Source: Syncephalastrum monosporum B8922 (Eukaryota; Mucoromycota; Mucoromycetes; Mucorales; Syncephalastraceae). Taken from it: 64,000 nucleotides of DNA. The position numbers and the translations under genes are program-made. The notes under the pieces were generated by a model, which was given only the letters and a program-made list of their open reading frames with translations, was not told the origin of the DNA and did no database searches. Positions 36,890-49,257 of the stretch are shown here, one piece after another (positions within the stretch are counted from its first letter, which is position 1; every line of letters begins with the position of its first letter). The stretch spans positions 1-64,000 of the forward strand of contig JNEN01000812.1 of assembly GCA_000697355.1 (NCBI GenBank), given 5' to 3'.

Positions 36890-37334
36890 TCTTTCAAGAA
36901 AGACCAAAGGTTGCCTCCTTCTAAAAGGCAGCTTATATGTATTTTCGATCCACTCTTTCTCAGCCTCAGCGGCCCGTAATTCTGCCTATATGTCTTCAAA
37001 ATGATTGGATTAAATAACATTTATGGCATAGGGGTGATCACTTGCGGGAGCTTTTTATTGCCAGCGTACCATAGTTCTGCCGTATGTTTCCAAATTGATT
37101 GGACAATATTCTATTTAGAGTTGTGTGATTAGCCGACTCATTTTGCTTTTTCATTGGATAAAGCCTTTCATGCAGACAATTCGGCGCAAATCCCACCAGC
37201 CATACAGGAACAAACGTGAAGCTGTATCGCACCAGCAAAACAGCAACATGTATTCTCAGGTATAATTGACTTCGACTGACGATAAACTGCTAAACTTTAG
37301 CTTTTCTGTTCTCGCTGGAGAACCGTACTACCGC
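36890..37334. other. P450 promoter region; no gene seen
   Basis: AT-rich sequence upstream of the P450 start codon with no coding exon recognised. Confidence 0.5.
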
Positions 37335-37701
37335 CTATGACATGATCGCGCTGTAAATCTTGAAGATGAGCAAACTGCCGCGGGCGGCGCTCCTGACACC
37401 TACGCCGGCAATGAATACCATAGCTGAAGATGCAGCTGATAGTGCAAGCTAAGCGCGATCTTAAGTAAGACCTACAGCAACATGCTATCGTATCCTCCTC
37501 TCCAGCTGTCGGACAGTACGTCGGCACTGGTTGATGCGGTTTTCGCCTTGTGAAAGAAGGCAAAAAAAAGGGGAGAAAAGGAGAGGGAGAGTGCGAGTGC
37601 GAGTGAAAGGCAGAACTGATCACCACATCTGTATTGGTAGGAAACCTGGAGGGGTCAGAATGTACTCTTTCCCCAGCTCTCAGAGCACGCCGTTGAGTCA
37701 T
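37335..37701 (-). CDS. Candidate small spliced ORF (about 58 aa), unrecognised
   Basis: Three minus-strand exons in phase 0: MTQRRALRAGER (ATG at 37701, donor GTACAT), AKTASTSAD (acceptor CACAAG, donor GTACTG) and LALSAASSAMVFIAGVGVRS with AARGSLLIFKIYSAIMS and a stop at 37335. The last exon is hydrophobic enough for one membrane segment. No family recognised; short exons and weak donors mean it could be chance. Confidence 0.25.
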
Positions 37702-38655
37702 CAAAAAGCGTGCGCATTTTATTCTCTGAGGTGAGATTTGCCTATTCCCATGCCACGTGTTTCCCTTACATTTTGCAGACGGTACTTCCTCACTTTATAT
37801 TAATGCGTTGGTACTACAGTATTATCTAGTGAAGTAAGCTGCGTTGAGCCCTACTCCCCACTATCATCTTATTGCGCAACGGGACATGGATTCGTTGTAT
37901 CCTTTCGATAGATCACTGCCTTGACTGTCCTATAGCTGCCGCATTCGCGTACAGACGCCACACAAGCAGCGGTCATCTGCCCGTGGCACTAGTTTATGTT
38001 GGTAGTCGCTTACCTTCGAAGATTGGATTTCGGAGCTAAAATATATAGTAGATCGTCTCGATGATGGATATGACAACATACAGTACAGTAAATACATTTG
38101 ATTGCTGGGAAGCAGTCGCGTTATAAAGTACATGTGTGCAGGCACAAACATATGTGAATATACAAAACCTATATATGCAGAATATATGTGTAAAGGCATA
38201 AACGGAGGAAGGGCATATAATAGATGTCTAGCTTCGCATAAGACGGTCCATTTTTTGACATCATTACTGCTTGTCAGAGTCTGCGTTTAAGATTCTATTT
38301 TTGCTTAAAACGCATTGAGATGCTGAAGTTGGGCGTCGGGCGTCTGTTTAATGATTAAAACCGCCTGGGCTCATTTACCAAGATTATCTCTTGGATTGGG
38401 GCCTTCACAGACGGGTTCGCTATTCTGTTTCTCTGATGCTTTTCTTCTTCCCTCTCACAGCTATGGCTATCTAGTTCATTTATCTCACTCTTCCTAATTC
38501 TATCATTGTATACACTAGATATGTTTTTTTCTTCGTTATTTGTTGTTGAATAATGGTATATTATAGTAAGTAACTTGAAATAACAACAGAAATGTACAAA
38601 TGTCTTCATACCATCGCATGCTATGATACTATACAGAAGTGATACAATGATGAGT
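37702..38655. other. Intergenic; no gene seen
   Basis: AT-rich sequence with no recognised coding exon on either strand. Confidence 0.5.
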
Positions 38656-40398
38656 TCAGGGGCGATAAACAAAATTCAAGTCCTCCTTGTCAGTTAAATC
38701 GAGCTCATCTCGGTTCTTGGGCGGAGGTGGGATCTTGCCTTCCAACTTGAGCTGCGCACGACGCTTGTTCTCCCTGATATACGTCCAGCGCAAATACAGA
38801 AACAGCAAGCCCGCGACGAAACACACCACCACGTAGCCCGTCAGGCCACCGATGTATCTTGGAGCCTGCTGGGATGTCAGCATCAGCGGACCCACAAAGT
38901 TGCCGATACAGTATGCCACCAAACTCGCGCTCGTATAGAAAATCTTCTTTGTATAGCCACACACGTTGTTCGAAATGGATGTCTGCATCAAGACAAACGG
39001 GGGCGAAGTAGCAAAGAGGAGTACACCAGCCATCTTAGCACCGCCATAGGGTATCACTTCCACGAGGAGACAGCCAATCAAGGAGACGATAGACATGAGG
39101 AAGCCATAATAGCCAATCTCGTTATGCCGCTTGCTCAGGTAGGTGGATATAATGATCAAGATGGTCACGGTAGCGCCTTGTGGTATGGCCAGTATCAAGC
39201 TCATATTCGTCTAAAATGATAGTAGAATAGGAGAATGAGAATGATGAAAGATGTAACCATGAGCAAAGACATACACTGAAACCCATCTGCTTGATGATCT
39301 GTGAGCTAAAGATGGTTGTACCACCATTCGGCAAATCGAGCATTAACGATATCAAAAAGTAGCAATATAGACGGGGTTCTTTGAGTGCTTCGTAGACATG
39401 GGCGATCTTGATATCCTTGTTTTGAATCACAGCATTATCGAGCGTGCGCTGCTCCACAAGTTGCTTTTCCTCGGACGTCAGACGGAACCATCTCGAGTCA
39501 GCTCGGTCGGGAAGGAACAGGATGTAAAATAAACCCAGACCCGACGTAATAACGCCCCAGATAATCATACCCCTTTGTAGAATGTGGACGTTAGGATCTC
39601 AAATAACACAGACATGTCGCCGCTTTTTACCATTTCCAAGCGCTAAGTCCATGGACGCCTGCAAGTTGCTGTATGCCCAATGCAATTGCACCGCCCATAA
39701 TACCCGTCAGGGAATTGCAGATGAACATGATACCAAAGAATATGACCTGCTCATGGCGTCGATAGAACGTACCAATGAGCAAGAAGATGGCAGGATACGT
39801 CGTGCCTTCGAAAAACCCAAGCAAGAACCGCAAAGCGGCCAGCTGAGCAAAGTCCTTGGCCAATGCAGTACAGGCCACGGTAGCCCCCCATACCAAGAGC
39901 ACTCCGCCGAGGTATTTGGATACTGGAAGCCGTTGCAGGAAGTATTGGTTGGGCAGCTTTAAAAAGTGAAGAAATAATACGTTGGAGATAAGAATCTGTT
40001 CAATGATATTCCTGTCTGTCTTTTACCTGGATCGCCAGGTATCCCACGTAAAACATGGAGCCGAGCCATGAGAATTGATCTTGTGTGATGTGGGTATCCT
40101 CATAAAGACCCATGATACCGGCGCTATTGAGAATAGTTTTGTCCATGTACTACAGATGTACAACATCAGCCCACATAGTCTAGTGTGGGGTAATGAGTGT
40201 CTATACCTGGATGAAGAGAATGAAACACAGTAACGGCACAAAAGCCAGGTTGATTTTGCGCACCAGCTTCTTCTCTTCAGGGGAAATGACAGGCTTGGCG
40301 GCGTGCGTCTCATCCTCCAAGCTACTGCTGGCCGCCACGGAAAACTTTTCGTGCGCTAACTCGACATCCTCGACGTGCCGTTCTTTCTCGTCGGACAT
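38656..40398 (-). CDS. MFS permease of the anion:cation symporter (DAL5/TNA1-like) family
   Basis: Plasma-membrane proton-coupled uptake carrier; fungal relatives carry allantoate, ureidosuccinate, nicotinate or similar organic anions. ATG at 40398 gives MSDEKERHVEDVELAHEKFS, a charged cytosolic lead. TM1 starts INLAFVPLLCFILFIQ; the next exons read YMDKTILNSAGIMGL, LPNQYFLQRLPVSKYLG and ALRFLLGFFEGTTYPAIFLL (the family signature of TM4), then KMAGVLLFATSPPFVLMQTS and a C-terminal tail KIPPPPKNRDELDLTDKED. Five exons, about 500 aa, 12 expected TMs. Substrate is inferred only to the family level. Confidence 0.88.
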
Positions 40399-41188
40399 GT
40401 TTTCGCTGTAAAGGCACAATGAAGTGAAGACGGTGGTTTTCTTTCGAGGTATTTATAGGTAAGGGTGTGCGTGGGTAACACTCTCCGTGACCTGTCAAGA
40501 TCCGTACTCTAAAGATAACAAATGCAGACATACATCATAGATATGGGTAGAGACGAATTCAGTCGGTTGAGGATATAAAAGGAAGATATGGATAGGGTCT
40601 GCCACATGATCATCCCACCCAATTCGCCCATATTATCCCACACACGATATGCCTGAGAAAAGCATTTTTATGTATCATCGTGCCGTCAAATTTATCTAAT
40701 CTCGCCATGCTATATTAAAGGCAGTGCATGTCAACAAACACATGTCTACGTAAACATAGCTACCCATTGTATTTCTCTTTCCCAAAGATATATTAACGCT
40801 TCTCTCCTTCAAATGATAGCTTTCTGATCCAGCTCATATTTTATCCTGCAGATATGCAAGAGCGGAAGTATTTTCCAAAAACTGCAACGCATCTTCGCAC
40901 AAACCACAGGGTGATAAGTAAATCGAAGCGATCGCACTCTGTCTCTTATCTCCACCGTGTCAACCTTTTTTGAAAAAGAGCTCATTCTTTTGTCCGTGCC
41001 ATTTCCATATTCGCTTCATCCAGGTCATGACCCTCGCTACAAAGCTGTTGCTTATTGAAGTAGAGTGATATTCTCTGCGTGTTACCAACAGGGTAGGGTG
41101 TGTCTCTTTATGTATACTGTGTGAATTTCGCAGTGTATTAGCGCTGAGAACCATCTCGGAGACACCGTTTTACGCGAGATTGGTAAGC
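40399..41188. other. Intergenic / permease promoter; no gene seen
   Basis: No coding exon recognised on either strand. Confidence 0.5.
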
Positions 41189-41434
41189 TTAAATCGCGTA
41201 GCCAGCAGCGCATACCGGGGTTTTCTCAAGGGAAATACGTCCGAAGAGAAATAGAAAGGTACCACAGATCAGGCCATTGGCTGCGAGAAGAATACACGCG
41301 GACCCGGTTAAATGTGAATTAAAGTATTCATCCCCCATGCTATCTGTTATCACTCGATATATAGAATGCCAAATACGCCTAGTTCCGAGCCTTGATATGG
41401 ATGTAACCGTAGTTTTAACATGGGTGATACACAT
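41189..41434 (-). CDS. Possible small membrane protein, unrecognised
   Basis: An 81-codon ATG-to-stop frame. The second half (from MGDEYFNSHLTGSACIL) has one hydrophobic segment, ILLAANGLICGTFLFLFGRI. No family or splice evidence, so it may be chance. Confidence 0.2.
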   Translation of the reverse strand: MCITHVKTTVTSISRLGTRRIWHSIYRVITDSMGDEYFNSHLTGSACILLAANGLICGTFLFLFGRISLEKTPVCAAGYAI

Positions 41435-41559
41435 ATCAAATCACAAAGGCTAGAATGCAACGTGACTCAATAACAGTAATATCTATCAAACAATGTGCCG
41501 CCATGGATGGCGAGGATGGCTGGGTGCCTGGATGGGTTATTTCTTTTCTGTACCATTTT

Positions 41560-41561
<2 letters not shown>

Positions 41562-41610
<49 letters not shown>
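41562..41610. repeat. 49-base homopolymer T tract
   Basis: Uninterrupted T run on the plus strand (A run on the minus). The sequence between it and the ABC transporter stop contains no recognised gene. Confidence 0.95.
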
Positions 41611-41612
<2 letters not shown>

Positions 41613-41994
41613 CTGTCCTCCTGACTATTCACACACTCAAATAATAAATCCCACACTTTCCGATGGATGGGAAACAGCTTGGCGTGATCCGGCCGCTCGG
41701 TGGATGCCTGTGCGACGGAACTATGCTTTGTAGCTCCTCGGTGTAACCGCGGACATGGCTTGGACTTCGATGACAAGGTATGACAGAGATCCAATCTGCA
41801 TTTGCTTCAAACACCCTGACAAAATCTCAAATAGTATAAGGACATGGTTTATTCTGACACGACATAAATGATATGCTGTATGGAAACGACCCACTTTCAA
41901 TGTGCTAGGGTAGTGAAATTGTGTTTCAGAAAAAAGATATATAAAATGTGATATGCAAAAATAAAGAGAAGAATAAAAAAAAAAGTGCGCCGCT

Positions 41995-44900
41995 CTATTG
42001 CGATGAGTTGTGCTTCGCGGTCGCGATGGCAAGCAGTTCAGGGTATTCACCACTGCGTTCGCACATGGAGCGGAACACACCACCTTCGCGCGTCATGAGC
42101 GTGTAGGGTGTGTCGAATTCGACGAGCTTGCCGTGGTCGAGTACCAGGATGCGGTCATAGTCCGCCACGGTGCGGATGCGGTGAGCAATCACAAGCAGAG
42201 CCGAGTCGTGGAATTCTTCGCGGATTGTCTGCTGGATCTTGTGGTCTGTGTCAAAGTCGACGGACGAAGTGGCTTCATCTAGTACGATCAGAGTCGATTT
42301 CTTGATCAGGGCACGGGCGAGCGCAATCAATTGTCGCTGGCCTTGGGACCAGTTATTGCCGTTTTCAGACACAGGTGCATCCAGCGTAATGTCCTGGGCA
42401 TCGCTGTCAACCAAGTGGGATCTCTTGAGCGCAGCCCACATGGCTGCATCGTCGTATTGGTCGAACGGATCCAGGTTGCTGCGGAGCGTGCCTGAAAAGA
42501 GAACAGGGTCCTGTGGGATGATCGTCAGGCGCGACCGGAGGTCCTCCAGGCCGATGGTGCCAATATCGACACCATCGATTATGATGCGGCCGCTCGTGGG
42601 TTCCATGAAACGGAAGATGGACAGCGCTAAGGTAGACTTGCCAGAGCCAGTGCGACCGACGATACCCACCTTTTCGCGCGGCTTGACCTCGAAGGAGACG
42701 TCGCGCAGCACAGGCGGGTTCTCAGGGGCATATTGCATGACCAGATTCTCCACCTTGACGGCGCCCGACTCTGGCCAGCTCGGCGGTGGGCAGGTCTCCG
42801 GGATATGTACCGGCGGCTCCTCATCGATGGTAAGGTACTCGTGCACACGTTCAACGGCGTTCTAATGGATATACATGAATATTTCGCTCTCTCTCTCTCT
42901 CTCCACCCTTCCTAATCATGAGAGACATACCAAATTCATTTCGTTGACGGCATACATGCGAATAACCCACAGGACGTGGTGCGTGAACGTCAGCGCATAG
43001 CTCAGCGAAAGACCCGCCAAACCGGGGTCGACCCAGTCGCGGGACATGACCAAGACAAAACCGGTACAGAAGCCGACAAAAGCACCGAGCGTTTCCACGC
43101 GTGCGTGCAGCCATCGATTGGTAGCCCACATCCAGATGAAGGGGCGGTTGTTGGTATCGACGCGGTCGTAGTTTTCGTTGAGGAAACGCTGCTGGCAGCC
43201 GTAGGCACGAATGGTCATCACGCCGTTGACGCTCTCGTTGAATTGCACGTAAATCGGGCTGCGCGTCACTGAGTTAAGACGCTTCAGATCACGCGACGTC
43301 GCCAAGTAGTACGAGCCAATGAGCCAGTACAGGATCGCAATGATGACACCAGGCACCACAAACGTGGGCGTGATGACGGTGACAAGCACAATGACGCAGA
43401 ACATGTTGACGATCGAAAACAACAGGAACGACAACGTAGGCGCGATGGCTTGGTCGATGGTCTCCATGTCAGACGAGAAGCGATTCACTATGCGGCCGAT
43501 CGGGGTCGTGTCATAGAAACGCACCTTGGCGCGCAAGATCTTCTCGAGTAGCTGAGCGTGGATGCGCCGAGAAGCGTTCAGCGAGCCGATGAACAGGATG
43601 AGCGAACGCAGAGATGACATGATCAACGCAACGACACCAATCAAAAAGTATATGATGAGATAGTACTTGACGTCCACCTCCTGCTTGGCCATGATATCCG
43701 CGAACGGGCGCAGGTACGTGATGCCGAACATGCCGAGCTCACTGGTGCCCGAGGTCGTCGTCGCAAAGGCACCCACGCTGTCTGATGGAGCCTTGTCACT
43801 GTACGCAGCTGCCCACACCTTGATCCAGTAGTCTTGGCCGAGCACGATACCTTGCGTGGCTGCAAACAAAATCACCACCAAAATCCAGAACAGCCAGCCG
43901 CCCGAGGCGCTCAGGTACGTCTGGTACACCGACCAGGACACGCTGCCTTCCGCGCGCTCTTCCTCCTTGGTAAGCTTGCCCGCGCCGTCTTGCTGCTTTT
44001 TCTGGAGCTTCTTGGGCACGGTCGGGATGGGACCATCCGTGACGGCCTCTTCCTTTTCGTCCGAACGCTGTTCTTCGGCGCGCGCGAGCTCATCGCCCAG
44101 GACACCGCTCTTGACCATCGCGCGTGGCTCACCCGCAGCCTTAACCTCGCCATCGCTCATCAGGACCACGTACGCCGCGCCCTTGATGCACAGGCCGACG
44201 TGGTGCGTCACCAGGATCACAGTGCGGTCGCGCATCAGCGGGCCAGTCAGACAAAACTCGTACAAGTGCTTGGCCGTGTGAGCGTCCACGGCGCTCAGGC
44301 AGTCGTCAAAGATCACCGTTGTAGCCTGCGAATACACAGCACGTGCGATAGCCACTCTGTAACAAGGCGTGGCATGTCAGTGCTCACATCTCTCTTTTTG
44401 TCAACCCCCCGGGGGGGCCTCATGCGCTTTGCTTACCTTTGCTTCTGACCACCACTGAGTGTGATGCCTTTCTCGCCGACTTCGGTCGAATCGCCAAACT
44501 CGAGGATCTCGAGATCGCGCGTCAGGGCCGTCATGTAGAGCACCTGCTCGTAGCGATCTTCATCGAAGGGCAAGCCAAACAGAATATTGTCGCGGATGCT
44601 GCAGTTTTGAAGCCAGGCCGTCTGGGCGACATAGGCAATGCCAGACACGGCGCCGCCGAGAGGGCTGGTGCGGTTGGGAATAATGCGCGGAAGCGCAACG
44701 GCACCGCTTACACAATGGGTTTCACCCAACAGACTCGAGATTAAGGTCGTCTTGCCAGAGCCGGTCGAGCCACACACGATGGAAAGCTTGTTGCGCGGGA
44801 ACGACAGATTGAGGTTCTTAAGCGCGAGCTTGGGAGACTGGCCGGGCTCTGCAGAGGGCTTGTCCCAACTAAACGAGGCGTTGTCGACGAAACCAATGTA

Positions 44901-47115
44901 GGGTCGGTCGGCGGACGTCGGCTCAGGCGGCAGCTCAACCTCGTCCTCATCAAGGAAGTTCTCGATACGCTTAATGGCGACATTAGCTTGGAGCAAAAAC
45001 GAAATCAGCATCGGCAGTTCGTCGAGCGCGGCGCGGAAGGTATAGAACAGGGCCAACGCGGTAAAGGCCGTCGAGGCGGTGAGGTCGTTGTGGAGGGTGT
45101 AAACATAGAAAACGGTGGCCATGATCAAAATAGGAATCATAAACCAGGTGTTGCCCATGTGCATAAACATGAACAGTCGGCCGCGGATGGCCTTCAGCTC
45201 ATTCTGACGCGCGTCGGTCACGCGCTTACGGAATTCCTTTTCCCAAGCAAAGAACTTGACAACCCGGATGGCTGACAAAAGTTCATTGACAGTCTTAATA
45301 CGTTTGTCGGTCGCGGTCATGACCTCGTTGTGCTTCTTTTCGAACTTTTGGCTGACAAAGAACGTGAGAGGCTGAGTCAAAACCATGACCAAGACACCCC
45401 ACAGAGCAGCCATGCCCAACAGCTCATAAAGACACCAGATGCTGATGCCGATCTGGACAGGGTAAGAATAAACGTAGAAGACATAAGCCGTGATTTCACC
45501 GAGCTTCTGCGCATCCACCGACAGCAAGTTGTTAACATTCGTCTTTGTCTTCTGCTCGTCGGAGGGAGCGTCGTCCTTGGGCGCAGAGGCGGTGTCACGG
45601 CGTCGAAGAGACTTGCTAAAGACTTCACCAATCACGATGGCTTGGACGCGGATACCGAGTGTGCGGCCGATGTACAATGCCTGCTGCATCGACAGCGACT
45701 GGAGGACGTTGGTCAAAAAGAGGCCCAAAACGAACAGGAAAGCAGCCGAAGAGGGCAGGGCGCGATAGTCGGGGTCATTTTCAATGTACTTGACAATCTT
45801 GTTCAGGAACAACGGAGGCCCAAAGATACCCACTGAATGAACACCATCAGTAACGCGCCCAGTATGATTCCTATTCACACATTACCGCTCCACACCATGC
45901 TGTACAAGAACATCTTGAACAGGGGCCATTGGAAAGTCTTGAGGATGGACCATGTCATGCTGGGCGTCTTGACCTTGCGATAGGAGCTCAAGACGTTCTT
46001 GGCCCGGTTTTCCGAAGGAAGCTCGAGCAGATCCTTGTCATTCAGGGTCCGCTTGTAGCCCTCGATCATCATAGGACGAACCCAGGAGAACATGAATTGC
46101 GAGTAGAGCGACGCCCAATTTTCACCAGATAACTCACGGCCCTATGAGAAACGGTAAGAGATGCTGCATAGGGCGGGTCAACAAATTCAATAGAACGTAC
46201 CGACTCGGTGATGATGGGGTCCTTGGATGCGTTGCGTGCTTCATTGATAATCAGCACGATGAGAGCAAGGGTGATGGAAGTGGTCCAGAGTGAGATGGCG
46301 TATCCGGTGGTGATGGACTCGGTAAAGTGCGTCATGTAGTATGAGTGCAAGTCGACCAAACCGACGAAGAACACGACAAAGTAGAAGAAATTGAGACGGT
46401 ACGCGATTTCGTTCGTAACGAGTTTGGATCGGGTAGCCAGCACAAGGTTAGCGAGGGTGAGCAGGGAGGCAACGCCCTAACGGAGATGTCAGCATACACG
46501 GACTCAGAACAGCCAAAACGAAGAGAGAACGTGATTTACCCAGAAAGTAGCCTGTGCAGCGTACGCTAGCGTTAGGCTTGCAATGGATCCCTCGACGGGC
46601 GCATCAAAATCGTAGGTGTCTTTCTTGATATGCACCAAAGCGTTCACGTAGAAGCCGAGTTGGACGACCGAGACAAAGCGCACGACATTAAAGAACGTCC
46701 AGCGGGGCGCTTGCTCGGAGAAGCTGGGAGAAACAGTGTTTTGGGAAGACGAGTCGTCGGCCTCGTCGTCGTCTTCTTGTTCAGCGGCTGTGGTGGGCAG
46801 CGTCGATTGGGTCGAGCCGTAGCCTCCAAAGGCGGGCTGGCTGGTCTTCAAGGGAGTATAGACCGACGACGAAGCACGGCGCCATTGCCACACCTTTCGA
46901 GCAATCGCAACAAGCCCCCACAGCAATGTCAATGCCGGAATGAGGCCATCGATAGCCCTATATATAGGAGGTATATAAGTCAAAATGGAGGTAGGAGTAG
47001 CCCAGTGCTTGCTTACGTCTCACGAAAGCACGGTGCGAAATCGTCGCCAATCCACCAATTCTGTTATCAAACTGCGTCAGAAAATGTTTACTTGTTTATG
47101 ATACACAGCCTCCAT
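41995..47115 (-). CDS. Full-length ABCC (MRP-type) transporter, YBT1/YOR1-like
   Basis: Vacuolar or plasma-membrane exporter of organic anions and conjugates. A 24-nt first exon (MEAVYHKQ, ATG 47115) joins NWWIGDDFAPCFRE; the N-terminus has extra TM segments (TMD0) before the ABC core. TMD1 runs VGIFGPPLFLNKIVKYIEND onward. NBD1 has GSTGSGKTT, LSGGQKQR and VIFDDCLSAVD, with Asp in place of the catalytic Glu as usual for ABCC. A charged linker precedes TMD2. NBD2 has GRTGSGKST, the variant signature WSQGQRQL, and LIVLDEATSSVD with the catalytic Glu. Long exons, about 1500 aa. The substrate cannot be told from sequence. Confidence 0.94.
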
Positions 47116-47278
47116 GCTTACGGATGTGCTACAATTAAGCATGTTCGTCTTTCCGCCTTTTATGAGTCCAGTACAGAAAACAAAAAGTGTACTTTGTCAA
47201 AAAAATGCACCGATCGCTCAAACGATAAAGAGGAAGGGAAAAGACAAGTTTGCTGCGGCGGGCCAAAGGGGTCAATTA

Positions 47279-47305
47279 TTTTTTTTTTTTTTTTTTTTTT
47301 TTTTT
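47279..47305. repeat. 27-base homopolymer T tract
   Basis: Uninterrupted T run just upstream of the ABC transporter start region (transporter is on the minus strand). Confidence 0.9.
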
Positions 47306-47394
47306 GTCTTTTTTGAGAACCGACATTTAACTTAATCGCGCGCGCTCTCTTCCCCCCGGGCCCGACATTATACTGTGGAACCCTCTATTGACAG

Positions 47395-48032
47395 AAAAGG
47401 CGAAAAACGGCCAATGCGGAAAGCAATGCGAATACTCCGCCACCTTTCGACACTAGAGAACTTGGCTTGTCTGCCGCAGCATATGCATCTGAGCCCTGCA
47501 GTCCTATCAGTCCGCACATCGCAGATCCAGCGCATGGCTTTGCCGGGGATGGGTCCGTTTTATCAAACTCATTCAACCTTCCACAAGCATCCAAAAGGTG
47601 GGCGATAAGGCATATTCCGCTTGTTTCATGTCATAAGAACTCAATGGTCAATTGCCGCTTGAGTGCCATTGTCCGGGAACCCGGAAGGATGTGTAATGAT
47701 AGACTTTGTCCCCGCATCATTCGCGTGATGTTCACGACCTCATGTGGTTTACCCTATATTTGCTTGATAGTTCTGTTTGATTTCGATGATTGACTTATCG
47801 ACGCTGCTTTGGACGGAAAATACTTTCGAGTGCAATGAGCTGATGTTAATGCTCACCCGCATCTGCTTGCTTTTCGTTGTCTCTTTGTGCGGAGTATCCT
47901 GCTTAATTTTTTTTTTTACATTCAATTAGAAATAGTCAACTTACCATCTGCAACTTCCGCACAGGCCACCTCAATCGATTTGATCCTCCGCAACGAGTTA
48001 CACACGACCACAGATACTCATCCACCCAGTGA
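47395..48032 (+). CDS. Candidate gene, last two exons, unrecognised
   Basis: Exon 47395-47597 (acceptor TTGACAG) reads KRRKTANAESNANTPPPFD and ELGLSAAAYASEPCSPISPH, Ser/Pro-rich; an intron (donor GTGGGC, acceptor AATTAG at 47929) joins it to NSQLTICNFRTGHLNRFDPP and a stop at 48032. Exon phases agree (203 and 103 nt). The upstream start was not found; an ATG at about 47162 is one option. No domain recognised. Confidence 0.3.
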
Positions 48033-49257
48033 GCGTTTCCATTGTTTACTTGGGGAACACAAGACAACGCACTTGTGGAACAAATAAAGACCTTCTATAA
48101 GACGGTATCGTATCTAGATTTCACCTCTTGTGCTATAGGTTGATTACCCTTCATATGTCTATTATTGTTGCAGCATACGTTGTAGATAGCGTGAAAGATG
48201 GTGGCGACGACAGTAGCAGGTCTTAAACTGATATGAAGTGGCTGAAGCGATGTGAATAAAACAGTCTATCTATGCTGCAACCCAGTTATTGCCTGGCAAG
48301 CTAAACGCAAGAGATATGGGAGCACTCTCATTAGATACAGTACTGTACATACAGAGTACACGTTGATATGGTTGTTCCTTCGGCGGTCTCAGTAGTCCTA
48401 GTAGCATAAACGCTAGCAGCGTCACTCTGCCTCAAAAGACTAACGCCATATGATACAAAGAGTAGTCGTTGCAGTATTCGACAAGTTGTTAAGCACTGTA
48501 TCTAGATTTTGGCTCTTTCTATAGGGAAATTTCGCGTTCACTACAGTCAATGACGTAGAACCGGAAATGGTACATATCCTGCCAGTCACTATCTCAGCGG
48601 ATGCATATCTCCCCTATGCAAGCCGCATGGTGCTTCAGTCTTTGATCAATATAGATACTTTATACTATTATTTATTGTATCGTAAGCACAAGTATACCAT
48701 GCAGCACCAGCACCACATCATCAATTTAAGGTTGATAGACCAGGTGTTAAACACCCTCCAGGCACAGGTCACTTTAGGACGTCGTGGACAAAAACAACTA
48801 TAGCAAAAAGAAAATGGAGCAGTTAAGACATCGCTGTGGTTAGAGTTACAGCAAATTTATTCTCCTGCACGTGTCTCTCGACATGGGCCAGACAAAACTA
48901 GTGGTGGGGCGGCCATAGTCTATCGGCATATATACACGACACTCACCATAGAAGGACACAATCTCGGGCACTGATAATAATGTAGTTAGAATATACACGT
49001 CAAAAGCGCTTGAGCCTATTCTGCACAGAGTACATGGCCCTTGTGAGCTTTGGCGAGAAAGGATGCATGTTTCAGTGCTCTTTTGTGGAGTGACAGTTGG
49101 TAATAAAAGTGGTAAGACGTCGCTGCAAGCGACTCTGAATGTAAGTGATGGACTCAACCAATCAAAAACCGATAGGGACGGGGGAAAAAGTTCCGATCAA
49201 GGCAGCGGCAGCTCATATTTTCGGTTTTCCTTTCTTTCTTTTACTGTACCGACAACC
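48033..49257. other. Intergenic upstream of allantoicase; no gene seen
   Basis: Short open frames (for example 48567-48803) lack any family sequence. Probably the promoter region of DAL2. Confidence 0.5.

Noticed and set aside
41455..41733. Plus-strand ORF containing a run of Phe
   Set aside because: Created by the poly(T) tract; no other coding signal.
46630..47316. 228-codon plus-strand frame over the N-terminus of the ABC transporter
   Set aside because: Antisense shadow of the transporter exons and ends in a poly(T) tract.
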